Below, piece by piece: positions 1 through 10,119 of a stretch of 64,000 bases of DNA. A model generated the notes under the pieces. The model worked only from the letters and a program-made list of their open reading frames with translations. It searched no databases and was not told the DNA's origin. The DNA is taken from assembly GCF_012102745.1 (NCBI RefSeq), contig NZ_JAAVSY010000005.1, forward strand, positions 1 through 64,000. The letters run 5' to 3'. The position numbers were made by a program, and so were the translations under genes. Numbering within the stretch: the first letter of the stretch is position 1; every line of letters begins with the position of its first letter. This stretch comes from Haematospirillum sp. H4485. GTDB lineage: Bacteria; Pseudomonadota; Alphaproteobacteria; Rhodospirillales; Rhodospirillaceae.

Positions 1-3000
1 GTATCATCCGCATCAATGAACTCGCCATGATCACTGAAGATGTCGTCGATGCCGCAGGACAGGCCCTCGTCATCGGAAACGCCAAATAGCAATCAAAATT
101 CAAAGCCATGTAGCGATCAAGCTCACACGCCTGTTCAAACCAATAAGGCTTCGTGTCAAAAACGTAGCCCGGCAAGTGCAAACGGCGACAACCGCTGCCC
201 TTGAATAAAGGCGTCCAGTCAATCAAGGCACCCCGCTGATATTGCTTCAGGGCCTCCTGCATAACTTCCCCCCATTCGTTTTGAGCTGGATCAGGTACCC
301 AGGAAGATGATTTACCGGCACACTTGGCCATGCTGTCTGGATCTGTAGCGCGTATGCGGGTTACGAGATCCTCGACGGAGGTAGCAATCCAGCTCAGGCG
401 ACAAGGAAAGGCTTCACGCCCGGTGTTCAGGGTAAAAGCAATATCCGCCAGCTCATGACCGGAGTCTTGAAGGCAGTCCAGAAGCCGTACACGCATCCCT
501 TCCAGAGAATAAGGAGTACGCGCGCTCAACGTTACCAGCCAGCAAGGCCTTTTCACGCGTGGGGCCACAGATTCTTTCGGCTCTTCGGATATAATGACAT
601 GGGCGTTGGAACCACCAAAACCGAATGAACTGATGCCCGCCACTCTTGGAGCAGATGTCTCCCAGTCGCGATTCCGCGCTCAACACGTAAAAAGGACCAT
701 CATCAAGATGGATCATTGGATTGAGCCGGCTGAAATGAATGTTCGCAGGCAATTGACGATGCTTTAGACAAAGCAGGACCTTCAACAGGGATGCCATTCC
801 AGCGGCAGGCTCCAGATGGCCAATATTGGATTTCACTGCACCCAGCGCGATGCTGCCCTCGGCCCTGTTCGGGGCCAGGGAATGGAACGCCTGGTGCAGG
901 GCATCAATTTCAATAGGGTCCCCAAGTTGGGTACCGGTACCGTGCGTCTCGATGTAGCTGACCCGATCAGCCAGCTCCGGGGTATAGGCCGTTTGCAACA
1001 ACACGGCCTGCGCCTGTGGGTTCGGCGCTGTCAACGAATTCGCACGACCACCGTGGTTTTCCGCTGACGCCTCGATCACACCGTAAATGCTGTCAGCGTC
1101 TCTTTGTGCGTCAGCCAGACGCTTGATCACTACACACCCCACGCCTTCCGCCCGCACGTAACCATTGGCGCTTTCATCAAAGGTGGCACAACGCCAGTCC
1201 GGAGACAGAACCCCCATGCTTTGCGCGGCATCGCTGACAGCCGGATCAATCAGCAGGCTCACCGCCCCCACCAACGCCATGTCACATTCGTTCCCCTGCA
1301 AGGCCATCACCCCGCGATTGACTGCCACCAATGCACTGGAACACGCCGTATCAATGGTCTGGCTGGGGCCATTGAAATCAAACAGGTACGATACCCGGTT
1401 GGCCAGCATCGCATGAGCATTTCCGGTTGCCGCATAAGGGTGGGAACTTTGCCCCCAGGACTGCAGCAACGTCTGATAGTCATTGAACTGAACACCTGCA
1501 AACACACCGACGCGACTCAGGGCGGCAGGCTTATAGCCGGCATCGGCCAGGGCATTGTAGCTGGTCTGCAGGAAAAGGCGGTGTTGCGGATCCATCAACA
1601 TCGCCTCACGGGCAGACAGACCAAAAAAACGGGCATCAAAATGCGTGATTCTATCAATGGTTCCTGCATGACAAGGAGTATCACCCCAACGCTCCACACG
1701 CCGGATTGCACTGCGGTTCTCTATCAGAAGATCCCAAAAGGAATCCAGATCCGCAGCACCCGGCATAATGCCGCTCATACCGACAATGGCAAAGCGTCCC
1801 TCTGCAGGGGATCGGCTGTCCCGTATAGAAACAAGCGTTGCAGGCACACGTTCCATGTGTGTCGCCTTCTGGACAATCGATGGCGAGGCGCGGTCTGGAA
1901 CAGGCTGTACGGAATCGCCGGAAACCACCGGAACCGCACCCTGTTGATGCAAATACTCGGCCAGACAGTGGATGTTGCCATAAGTAAACAAGGCATTGGG
2001 AGGGACCTGAACACCAAAGATCTTGCCTGTACCCTGCGCCAAGGTCTGTATCATGACGGAATTCAGGCCAAGGTCACCCCAGCTCCGGTCAATGCCGATA
2101 TCCTCTTCCGGAAGCTGCGTCAGGGCCTTGACCAGATGGATCAGTCCTTCCTGCAGCTGTACCCCTGAGGCTGCAACGCGGTCATGGCCGTGGGTATGAC
2201 CGGGATCATGAACTACGGGTGGATCATCCGACAAATCCACCGGGGATAATGCAAAATGCCTGCGTATTTTATTGTGGTCACCCACCAGCCCCATGACCTG
2301 ATCGTGGTGATCGGGAACGCCATTGATCCAGGTGATGAAAAGCTCCGCCCCCCGGGACAGCGTCAGCGGAACAAACCCGTAATGACGACGCAGATAGTCC
2401 GCCAGGGCTTGATACTGCTCCATCCGGTTCTCGCTGTCCTGATCATCGATCCAGAGAGGCCAGTTGATGGACAACGTATGCCCCTTGCGCGCCCCCTGCC
2501 TGACCTTCCGGTTACGCTCTGCTGCAAACGCATCAAGAAAACGGTTGGCCGCTACATAGTCGCACTGTCCTACGTTCCCCATGATGCTGGACATGGAAGA
2601 AAACAGACAGAAGAAATCCAGATCCAGATGAGCTGTACAACGGTCCAGTTGCCGGGTTCCTTCCACCTTCGCCGACATGACCGCAGAAAAGTCGGCCAAC
2701 GACTTGTTCTGGACCTGGGTATCCCTTAACACACCAGCAGACTGTATAACGCCATTCAGGCAGCCAAATTCTTGCAAAACACCCGTTACCACACGCTGCG
2801 CCTGAATAGGGTCAGCAATATCAGCCTGCTGATAGGACACCGCGCCTCCGGGCCATTGCTCCAGCCAGGCCTCACGCTCCTGCGACAGGGAAGAACGCCC
2901 GACCAACACCACCCTGGCATTGTAATCCGCGTAAAGACGACAGGCGATTTCCCTGCCGATCATCCCCATGCCGCCACTGATCAAATACACACCCCCCTGG

Positions 3001-6000
3001 CGCAGACGCACACCACGGGTCAGTTCGACAGGATGCAGCGCCCGCTCCCGGCGCTCCCCTTCCCTGTATTCAACCTCCCTGGAATCTTCACCCGCCCCGG
3101 CAAGCTCGGTCAACAGCCAACGCCAGTCTTCCATGTCAAGATCCGACGCAGGCTTCGCCAACTGGACCTGTCTGTAACAAATATCTGTATTTTCCAGCGC
3201 CAGAACCCTGAAAACACCGCCCATGGCAATGTTCTCCGGAGACTGTACAGGATCGTTGACATTCAATATGACACACGGACGCAAGCAGGCCTGCAGTGCC
3301 TTCGCCAAATGCAGTGCCTTTGCATCACTCCAGGCAACATTGAAATTTATCCAGTGAATCTCCTCCTGATGTTGCTCCTGCGTGATGTAATCCAGAGCCC
3401 GGGCCAGGTCTTCCGGATTGTCTGGGCGCAACGTCACTTCATTGTGACCAAAACATAACATCGCACCCGGATTGATACGCAGAACCTTCACATTGCCGAT
3501 CATATGGGGCAAGGACTGCTCCGGTGAGGCCAGAACAACCACCGATGTCACACGTCGTAACGAGGTCGGCACGGCATGGCGCTGCCATAACGGAGCCAAC
3601 AGAACGGAAGGCAGTGACGCGTGATCGTGCGCTGCAGGTATGACCGGCGTCGGACGAGGGTCTGCCTTCAGCGTCGGCGCCCAGTAAACATCACGGGCAA
3701 AAGGATAACCGGGCAGACCCCGAAGCAGCGATTTGACAGGAAAGCAGTCCGTAAAATCGGTGGCATCCCCCTGGAGATAGGCACGCATAAAAGGCGCAAA
3801 CATGGTGCCCGCTGGAATATCGTCCATAGACGCATGGCCACGCTCCAACCTGTCGATCAATGCCGGTACAGACCCAACCACATGGCATTCCCGCTCGACA
3901 TGATGTTGCCTGGCGCAACACAGCGTATAACTCAGACTGTATAAACAAACATGATCACGGGTGCGCAAATATGCCGCAAGCTGTTGCTTGACCCGCCGTA
4001 GTCCACTGCGGTTGGGAGCCGACAACACAATCAGATACTCTGCCTGCATCGGAGCTGTTACAGTTGCCCCCCCCGGAAGATACTGCTGGAGAATGGCATG
4101 GCCGTTGGATCCACCCGCTCCAAAAGAGCTGAGGCCGGCAAAACGCGTAACCCCACCCACCAGAGGCCAAGGTTGCTTTTCCCGCACAAGCCGAAATCGG
4201 GTTTGCTCAATATCCAGGTAAGGATTCTCGATGGTACAATGCAGGGTGGGGGCAAGCTGCCCATGAGAAAACTGTTGAACGACCTTGAACAGTCCCGCCA
4301 TTGCCGCAGCAGATTCCAGGTGTCCGATGTTGCTTTTCACTGAACCAAGATAACAGGGGACCTCCTTGCCTTCCCCGTACGCACCCTGTAATGCCTGCAA
4401 TTCAATGGGATCACCAAGCCCGGTACCGGTACCATGCGCCTCTACATAATTGACACAGGCCGGTTCCACGCCAGATTTACGCAATGCCTCCTGAATAACA
4501 TGCTGTTGTGCCCGTACAGACGGAACCGTAAAGCTGCTGGTCCTTCCACCGGAGTTAATCGCTGTGGCACGTATAATGGCGTAGGGAATATCCTGATCAC
4601 GAATAGCATCAGCGACGGATTTCAGCACCACCACCGCAACACCCTCGCCGGGAACATAGCCATCGGCGTCCACACCAAAGGCATGACAGCGGCCACTGGG
4701 ACTTAAAAACCGGCCTTGGGACAAAAGCCTGTATTTGCCGGGATGTGCCATGATGTTCACCCCACCGGCAAGAGCCATGCGGCACTCACCAAGACGCAAA
4801 CTGTTACACGCCATATGCAGGGCAGTCAGGGACCCCGAACACATGGTGTCAATTGCCAGGCTGGGGCCTTGCAGGTCAAACGCATAAGAGACACGGTTGG
4901 CAATGGCGGCAAATGAACTGTCAACCACGCGTCCAGGAGCATCCAGATCCTGGTAATGGCCAAACATGGCAGCAACAAATACACCAACGTCCCGCCCCGG
5001 GGATATGAAGTAACCCGCATCTTCCAGTGCATGGTAACTGACGTGCAGGAAACGCCTTTCCTGGGGATCAATCACTTCAGCATCCACCGGCGCAATGTTG
5101 AAAAACGCAGGATCGAATTCAGCAAACCCCTCTATAAAACCACCGTGACGACCATAAGCCGTCCCAGCCTGCCCGACCGAGGCTGAATAATCCTGCCGCC
5201 AATCCCAGCGCTCCCGTGGAATAACACGTATGGCATCTTTGCCATCAGCCAGTGAACGCCAAAATGCATCAATGGTCGCACCATTGGGAAATTCACCCGC
5301 CATGCCGACAATTGCGATGTCATCATCCCGATAAACAGCCGCCGCAAGATCTGCCTCTGCTTCCCGTGCGGGATCTTTATCCCGCGTCCGGCTGCGGTCA
5401 ATCGCGTCAATATCGGTAGCAGGCGCAGCATGAAGCACATTCATCCAGGATTGCCCGGTATGTTGCCGGCCCGATGCCGGTTCTGCCGTTACACCATCTG
5501 CATCCGGCAAGCAGGCGTGCAACTGTGAACCCGCCCGCTCCAACACATAATCTGCCAGTTGTGCAATCGTAGGGCACTCGAACAAAATGGCACGACTGAG
5601 CTTGAACGTACCTCGGGACGACAGTTGTGCCGCAACGTCCGTACTGATCTGAATGCTGGCAACACTGTCAAGTCCCCTGTCCAGCATGTTTTCGTCGTCC
5701 TTCAGCGTTTTCAGTCCACTGTGACGACACACGATACCCTTGAGCCAACGACGCGTCCGTTCCACCAGTTTCCCGCGATCCATATCAACCAGTGGTACAC
5801 AGGCAACACCATCAGGCTCGCTTCCCCGTTCCGGCACAGCCACATCACCACGCAGTACCGCCAGACTATCTACCTCGCCATCATAGATCACCAGATGACG
5901 TTCTTCCGCCACCAGGGCAGACAGCATGCGTCGGCAGGCTGTCTGCGGATCCATCGGAATCAGACCAGACCCGTCCAAGGGCATCTGCATCCCCTGCGAA

Positions 6001-7103
6001 CGCCACAACCCCCAGGCAAAGCTATACCAGTTCGGGAACTGCTCCGATGCCCGTTCGACGAATTCGTTGGCGGCCCCGTATGCGCACTGTCCAACATTGC
6101 CGACAGTTGCTGTAAGAGAGCTGAAATTAACCACATAACGGGGTTGATAAGACTGCTGCAAAGCCGCAAGGTTCAGGGCCACCTCGACCTTGGCAAACAG
6201 CGTCCGGTGCAGGCGCTCCACGTTCAGATTGTGAAAAAGACAGTCATCAAGTATCCCCGCCAGATTAAATACCGCCTTGATTGGGCCAAATTCTTTCTGG
6301 ATATGCACGAAGGCTGAATCCAGAGCACCATGGTCCGTGGCATCAACGCGCAGATAGCATCTCGCACCACATACCTTCAGCATCTGTATCAACGCAGCAT
6401 CCGGCACCTTGCGACCCAGCACGACCACATTGAGGCGACAGGCCGATTGCAAAACGCGGATCAGTTCCCGCCCGACGCCCCCCGCACCGCCAATCAGCAC
6501 AACCGTGTCACCGTCATGCAACGGCATTGCCCCATCGGTACCCGGCCCAGCGGCAACCCATAACTCCCTGAACAGTCCCTCCTCCCCAAACCTCAAACGT
6601 TTCCCCGGCAAGGAAAGTGCGGCAGAAAGACAATCCGGCAACCCTGCACCGAGGGGGCCTGAAGGAATCCGCACCGAAGTAAGGACACAGCGCGGCATTT
6701 CCAGGCAGGCCGAACGCGCCAGTCCCTCGAACAGGGCGGACAGAACGTCCTGTTGTGTATGAAACGACACGATATGGACGGCGAGGTTCTGCGCGAATAT
6801 CCAGCGCAGGAACTCAAGGCTGTAACGGCTGCAGGACATCCAGCTTTCCCGGTTCAATGATGCCATCGGCCGATCACGACCGGACATCACTGCAACAATA
6901 TCCCGGCCAACACCGACACGTTCCAGCACCGCCTGCATATCCGCCTTGTCCGACATCTGGTCCAGGCGCAGAACCGCTGCCCCCATGGCGTATGCCGCTT
7001 CTGCTGCCTCAGCACTGTCTGTTGCCACCAGCACACGCCCAACCTCAATATCGCTGCCGGGGGGCATGGCAACCTGCAACTCTTCCCGTCTCAACATTTC
7101 CAT
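1..7103 (-). CDS. trans-AT polyketide synthase, KR-ACP-KS-KR-ACP-KS, frameshifted and cut by the left edge
   Basis: Multimodular PKS protein. Counting from the ATG at 7103 (GGGAG about 10 nt upstream), the domains are: a ketoreductase with structural half (Rossmann motif near 204-211, Tyr342/Asn346); an ACP (Ser480 in DRGLDS); a KS (from 595; Cys755 in DTMCSGS, His890, His928); a second KR (1377-1383, Tyr1516/Asn1520); a second ACP (Ser1682 in DLGLNS); and a second KS (from 1770; Cys1921 in DTACSS). There is no AT domain, so extender units must come from a discrete AT such as the one at 9177. The first KR and ACP have no KS in front of them and complete the KS-DH that ends the PKS at 10120-15750. 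At about 666-677 the frame changes: AES is followed by out-of-frame residues, while another frame resumes RDWETSAPRVAG and then the conserved SSFGFGGSNAH and LPGYVFDTKPYWF, open to position 1. The change could be a mutation or a sequencing error. Confidence 0.9.
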
Positions 7104-7174
7104 TCGTACACCACTCCCATCATGCCTCGGAATCCCGGTCTTCCCGCACCGGGACATACGCCGTTCAAAAGCGG

Positions 7175-7729
7175 TCAACGAATGTAGCGACCATCCAGAT
7201 ATTTCATCGCCAGATTCAGGTAATTGGGGTACTCGGAATGCCGGATCAGTTCGAAAAAGAACATTTCCCGGGTAATCAGCTCGATACCACTCCGCCCAAG
7301 GCGCTGCAGCGCCGCCTCGTGATCGGTTCGGGACCGCGCGGAACATGTATCAGCCAGAAGAAACACCTTTTTCCCTTGCGCTTGCAGACGGAACGCGGAT
7401 TGCAGGATGCAGACGTGGGTTTCCGCTCCGGCCAGCACATAGTGATCCTGCCCGGCAGCCTCCACAGCCGTTGCTGCAACCGGCTCCTCCATGAAATCAA
7501 AGTGGGTTTTCTCCAGATAATCCGCCTTGCCCGCCACCTCGGTCAGGGACCGCGACAGTTTGCCAAGTTTCTTGTGCTCGATAATCCGGGTTGGTACCTG
7601 CAGGTCACAACACATATCTGCCAACCAGCAGCAGTCATTCAACAACTGGGTGCCATTCTGCAGCAAGGGAATCAAATCCAGCTGCATATTGAAAATGACC
7701 ACAGACGCCTTCTCTTTTTGCAACAACAT
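7175..7729 (-). CDS. isochorismatase-family cysteine hydrolase in the PKS cluster
   Basis: A 184-residue isochorismatase-like (cysteine hydrolase) fold. Two of the three family catalytic positions are visible: Lys in LEKTHFDF and Cys in AGAETHVCILQSA. The N-terminal position, usually Asp in a DxQ motif, reads FNMQLDL, so Asp appears replaced by Asn. Start ATG with GGGAG about 9 nt upstream, 12 nt after the stop of the FAD oxidoreductase; the next gene, a PKS, starts 71 nt downstream, so it sits in the middle of the biosynthetic operon. The family hydrolyses amides, imines or vinyl ethers. A tailoring or housekeeping role in the cluster is inference; the substrate is unknown. Confidence 0.8.
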   Translation of the reverse strand: MLLQKEKASVVIFNMQLDLIPLLQNGTQLLNDCCWLADMCCDLQVPTRIIEHKKLGKLSRSLTEVAGKADYLEKTHFDFMEEPVAATAVEAAGQDHYVLAGAETHVCILQSAFRLQAQGKKVFLLADTCSARSRTDHEAALQRLGRSGIELITREMFFFELIRHSEYPNYLNLAMKYLDGRYIR

Positions 7730-7741
7730 GGCCCGGCTCCC

Positions 7742-9160
7742 CTAGACGATCAGGTCCTTGATAAATTTGTGGGATTGCTCCTTGTGCAGGGACAAGGTCC
7801 TCGCAACACGGAAGATTGCATCACCCATCCAGGACACGACTGTCTCGCCCGGCGTATTGACACCCATAATGTCCTTGACAACCTTGAACTGCACGCAGGC
7901 CAAGGTGTTATTGCGGTATGGATAGGCCGCCCCCAGTCGATCTGCGACCACCATGGCCGACACAATGGCACCTTCGTGTCCTGTCAGACTGGTATCTGTT
8001 CCGCAGAACCACAGATTGTTGACGCCCTGTATCTCCCTGATACGGGTCTTGCGGCGGAAGTCGGCCGGCCTGAGCTTGGGCAGCTTCCATGCCTTCTTGC
8101 AAACGATGTATTCCGGCTTGATCGCAGCTTTGGGATCAAAGGTTACCAGCAGCGGCTTGTCCACGCCCTGGTACGGAGGCAGGACGTTGTTGACACGTGT
8201 GAGCGTTCCGTATTGTGTTTTCAGAGATCCGCTACCGAAGGCATCGGGCATTCGGAACTGGCAATAGTGCCCATCGCCCTGCGGGCTGACCCAGTGCCCG
8301 TCATGGTGCAGGTAACTCTTGACAGGAACATGCTCGAACCCACCAAGAATGTCCTGATACAACCGATCCGTTGTCACCAGCATGGACAGGGTTGTATCAG
8401 CATGGGTAGCAAATATCACGTGGTCAAAACACCGGCTTTTGCCGTTGAACTCCACCGTTACACCCGCCGGGGAAGGAATGACACGATCCACCTGCGTCCC
8501 CAGTTTTATCCGGTCTCCCAGTTCGTGGGCAATGCACTTCAAGTAAGCACTCATGCCGCCCTTGGCCTTACGCCAATAACCCGGTGAAAAGAACGAAAGC
8601 AGATTCATGTTAAAGGAGATGGCGACATACATCAGCGTATAGTCCAGCGAAGGAGCATTACAGCCGGAGTAAACTGTCATCAGAGGCACCAGCGCCTGAT
8701 ACCGGAATGCGTCCGAGTACCCTCTTTCGTCCAGATACTGACCGATGCTCATTTTCTTGTAGCGTTCATCCCCCGAACTCAGCACGGCTGCCATATCAAG
8801 ATGGAACTGGTCAAACTCCTGCCGCAGTTCCGCAGCCAGGTCGCCCTTCCCGGTCATATTGTTCCAGAACCGTCCTTCTCCGGGAAACTCCACATGCATG
8901 GTCAACGGCGCCACATAGCTTTCGATACCGAAATGCTCCAGAAGCGCACACACATTCGGAGAAAGGCGCTCGTTGAAATACTCCACGCCCATATCGACAT
9001 ACCGGGTTCCCGCCTCTGTCTCGACAGGATAACTGTAAGCATGACCACCCAGATAATCGCTGGCTTCAAACAACGTAACCTTGTTGCTTTTGCCCAGCAT
9101 CCATGCCGCCACCGCACCCGCGCCGCCACCGCCAATCACGGCAATATTATGTGTTTTCAT
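7742..9160 (-). CDS. FAD-dependent oxidoreductase (amine oxidase / desaturase-like)
   Basis: A 472-residue flavoprotein. The N-terminus is a dinucleotide-binding fold (IAVIGGGGAGAVAAWML, then an acidic residue in LFEASDYLGGHAYS). Near the C-terminus NLWFCGTDTSLTGHEGA matches the usual second FAD-contacting motif of the amine oxidase / phytoene desaturase superfamily. No signal peptide. Strong start: GGAGG six nt before the ATG. It lies 16 nt after the discrete AT gene and 12 nt before the isochorismatase-like gene, all on one strand, so it is very probably co-transcribed with the PKS genes. An oxidation or desaturation of the carrier-bound or released product is plausible but not shown. Confidence 0.85.
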   Translation of the reverse strand: MKTHNIAVIGGGGAGAVAAWMLGKSNKVTLFEASDYLGGHAYSYPVETEAGTRYVDMGVEYFNERLSPNVCALLEHFGIESYVAPLTMHVEFPGEGRFWNNMTGKGDLAAELRQEFDQFHLDMAAVLSSGDERYKKMSIGQYLDERGYSDAFRYQALVPLMTVYSGCNAPSLDYTLMYVAISFNMNLLSFFSPGYWRKAKGGMSAYLKCIAHELGDRIKLGTQVDRVIPSPAGVTVEFNGKSRCFDHVIFATHADTTLSMLVTTDRLYQDILGGFEHVPVKSYLHHDGHWVSPQGDGHYCQFRMPDAFGSGSLKTQYGTLTRVNNVLPPYQGVDKPLLVTFDPKAAIKPEYIVCKKAWKLPKLRPADFRRKTRIREIQGVNNLWFCGTDTSLTGHEGAIVSAMVVADRLGAAYPYRNNTLACVQFKVVKDIMGVNTPGETVVSWMGDAIFRVARTLSLHKEQSHKFIKDLIV

Positions 9161-9176
9161 TTTTTACCTCCATGCA

Positions 9177-10058
9177 TCAAGCCGTTGCCTGCGTGGCAAC
9201 TGCACCTGAAATTTTTGCATGCAGGTTGGCAAGAACCCGCCCCGGACCCAGCTCGACAAAATGCGCCTGCGGATAACGCCGCAACAGATGCTGGATGGTC
9301 CGCGACCAGCGCACTGGCTTCACCAGCTGGAACGCCATGTCTTCAATGAGGTGCTCGCCACCGATAACCTCGCCACTGGTGCTCGAGATCACGGTTTTCT
9401 GTGGTGGGTTGAGATCAAGCCCAAGCAGGAACTCTGTAAATTGCTCTCGACAAGGCTCCATGTAACGGGAATGAAATGCACCACTGACCGACAATGGCAC
9501 GCAGCGGTACCCGTGCTGTTCCAACAAGGGGGCAAGCTGCTGCATACGCTCTTCCCTGCCGCTCAACACCACCTGTCCCGGCGCATTGTCATTGGCAACA
9601 TCCACATCGAAGCAGTCCAGCTGGACCAACGTCTCCCGCACGGTGTCGGTATGATCCCCCAACACCGCCAGCATACCGCCCCCACCAATCGCCTGCATCA
9701 GCTCCCCACGTTTGGCAACAATGCCAAGCCCTGTCAGAAGGTCAAAAACCCCCGCTGCAAACAACGCTGGAAACAGCCCCAGACTGTGCCCCGTCAAACA
9801 GCCATCAAAGGGATCATCAAAATGGCGGCCAGCCCGCTCCAGGTAATCCAGGTAAGCCAGACAGCACACAAAATAAAGCGCCGGCTGGGTATACACTGTC
9901 TGGTTCAGGCGTCCATCACGGTCTTCCAGGCACAGGTCGGAAATCGAATAGCCCAGAATATCTTCTGCAGCACGGCACTGCGTCGGGTAACGGTCGAACA
10001 TATCTCTCCCCATGCCTGGATGCTGCGATCCCTGGCCGGGAAACATTACGATTTCCAT
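9177..10058 (-). CDS. discrete trans-acting acyltransferase (malonyl-CoA:ACP transacylase)
   Basis: Free-standing AT of about 293 residues. It shows MFPGQGSQHPGMG at the N-terminus, the nucleophile elbow GHSLGLFPALFAAG, AFHSRYMEP with the catalytic His, and the C-terminal VELGPGRVL. The AFHS motif is the one associated with malonyl rather than methylmalonyl specificity. All KS modules in this cluster lack their own AT, so this protein is expected to load malonyl units onto the ACPs in trans; methyl branches would come from the cMT domain of the neighbouring PKS. I chose the ATG at 10058 because the family N-terminus begins there; an in-frame ATG at 10088 is possible. It follows the PKS stop by 61 nt. 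Confidence 0.92.
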   Translation of the reverse strand: MEIVMFPGQGSQHPGMGRDMFDRYPTQCRAAEDILGYSISDLCLEDRDGRLNQTVYTQPALYFVCCLAYLDYLERAGRHFDDPFDGCLTGHSLGLFPALFAAGVFDLLTGLGIVAKRGELMQAIGGGGMLAVLGDHTDTVRETLVQLDCFDVDVANDNAPGQVVLSGREERMQQLAPLLEQHGYRCVPLSVSGAFHSRYMEPCREQFTEFLLGLDLNPPQKTVISSTSGEVIGGEHLIEDMAFQLVKPVRWSRTIQHLLRRYPQAHFVELGPGRVLANLHAKISGAVATQATA

Positions 10059-10119
10059 TGTTCCAGCACTTCCATTGCCATAGTTCATCAGGTGGCACCC
10101 GGACCCCCGGGCTCCTGCG

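Noticed and set aside
6755..8587. Plus-strand open frame across the PKS/oxidoreductase junction
   Set aside because: It spans the boundary of two well-supported minus-strand genes and has no motif.
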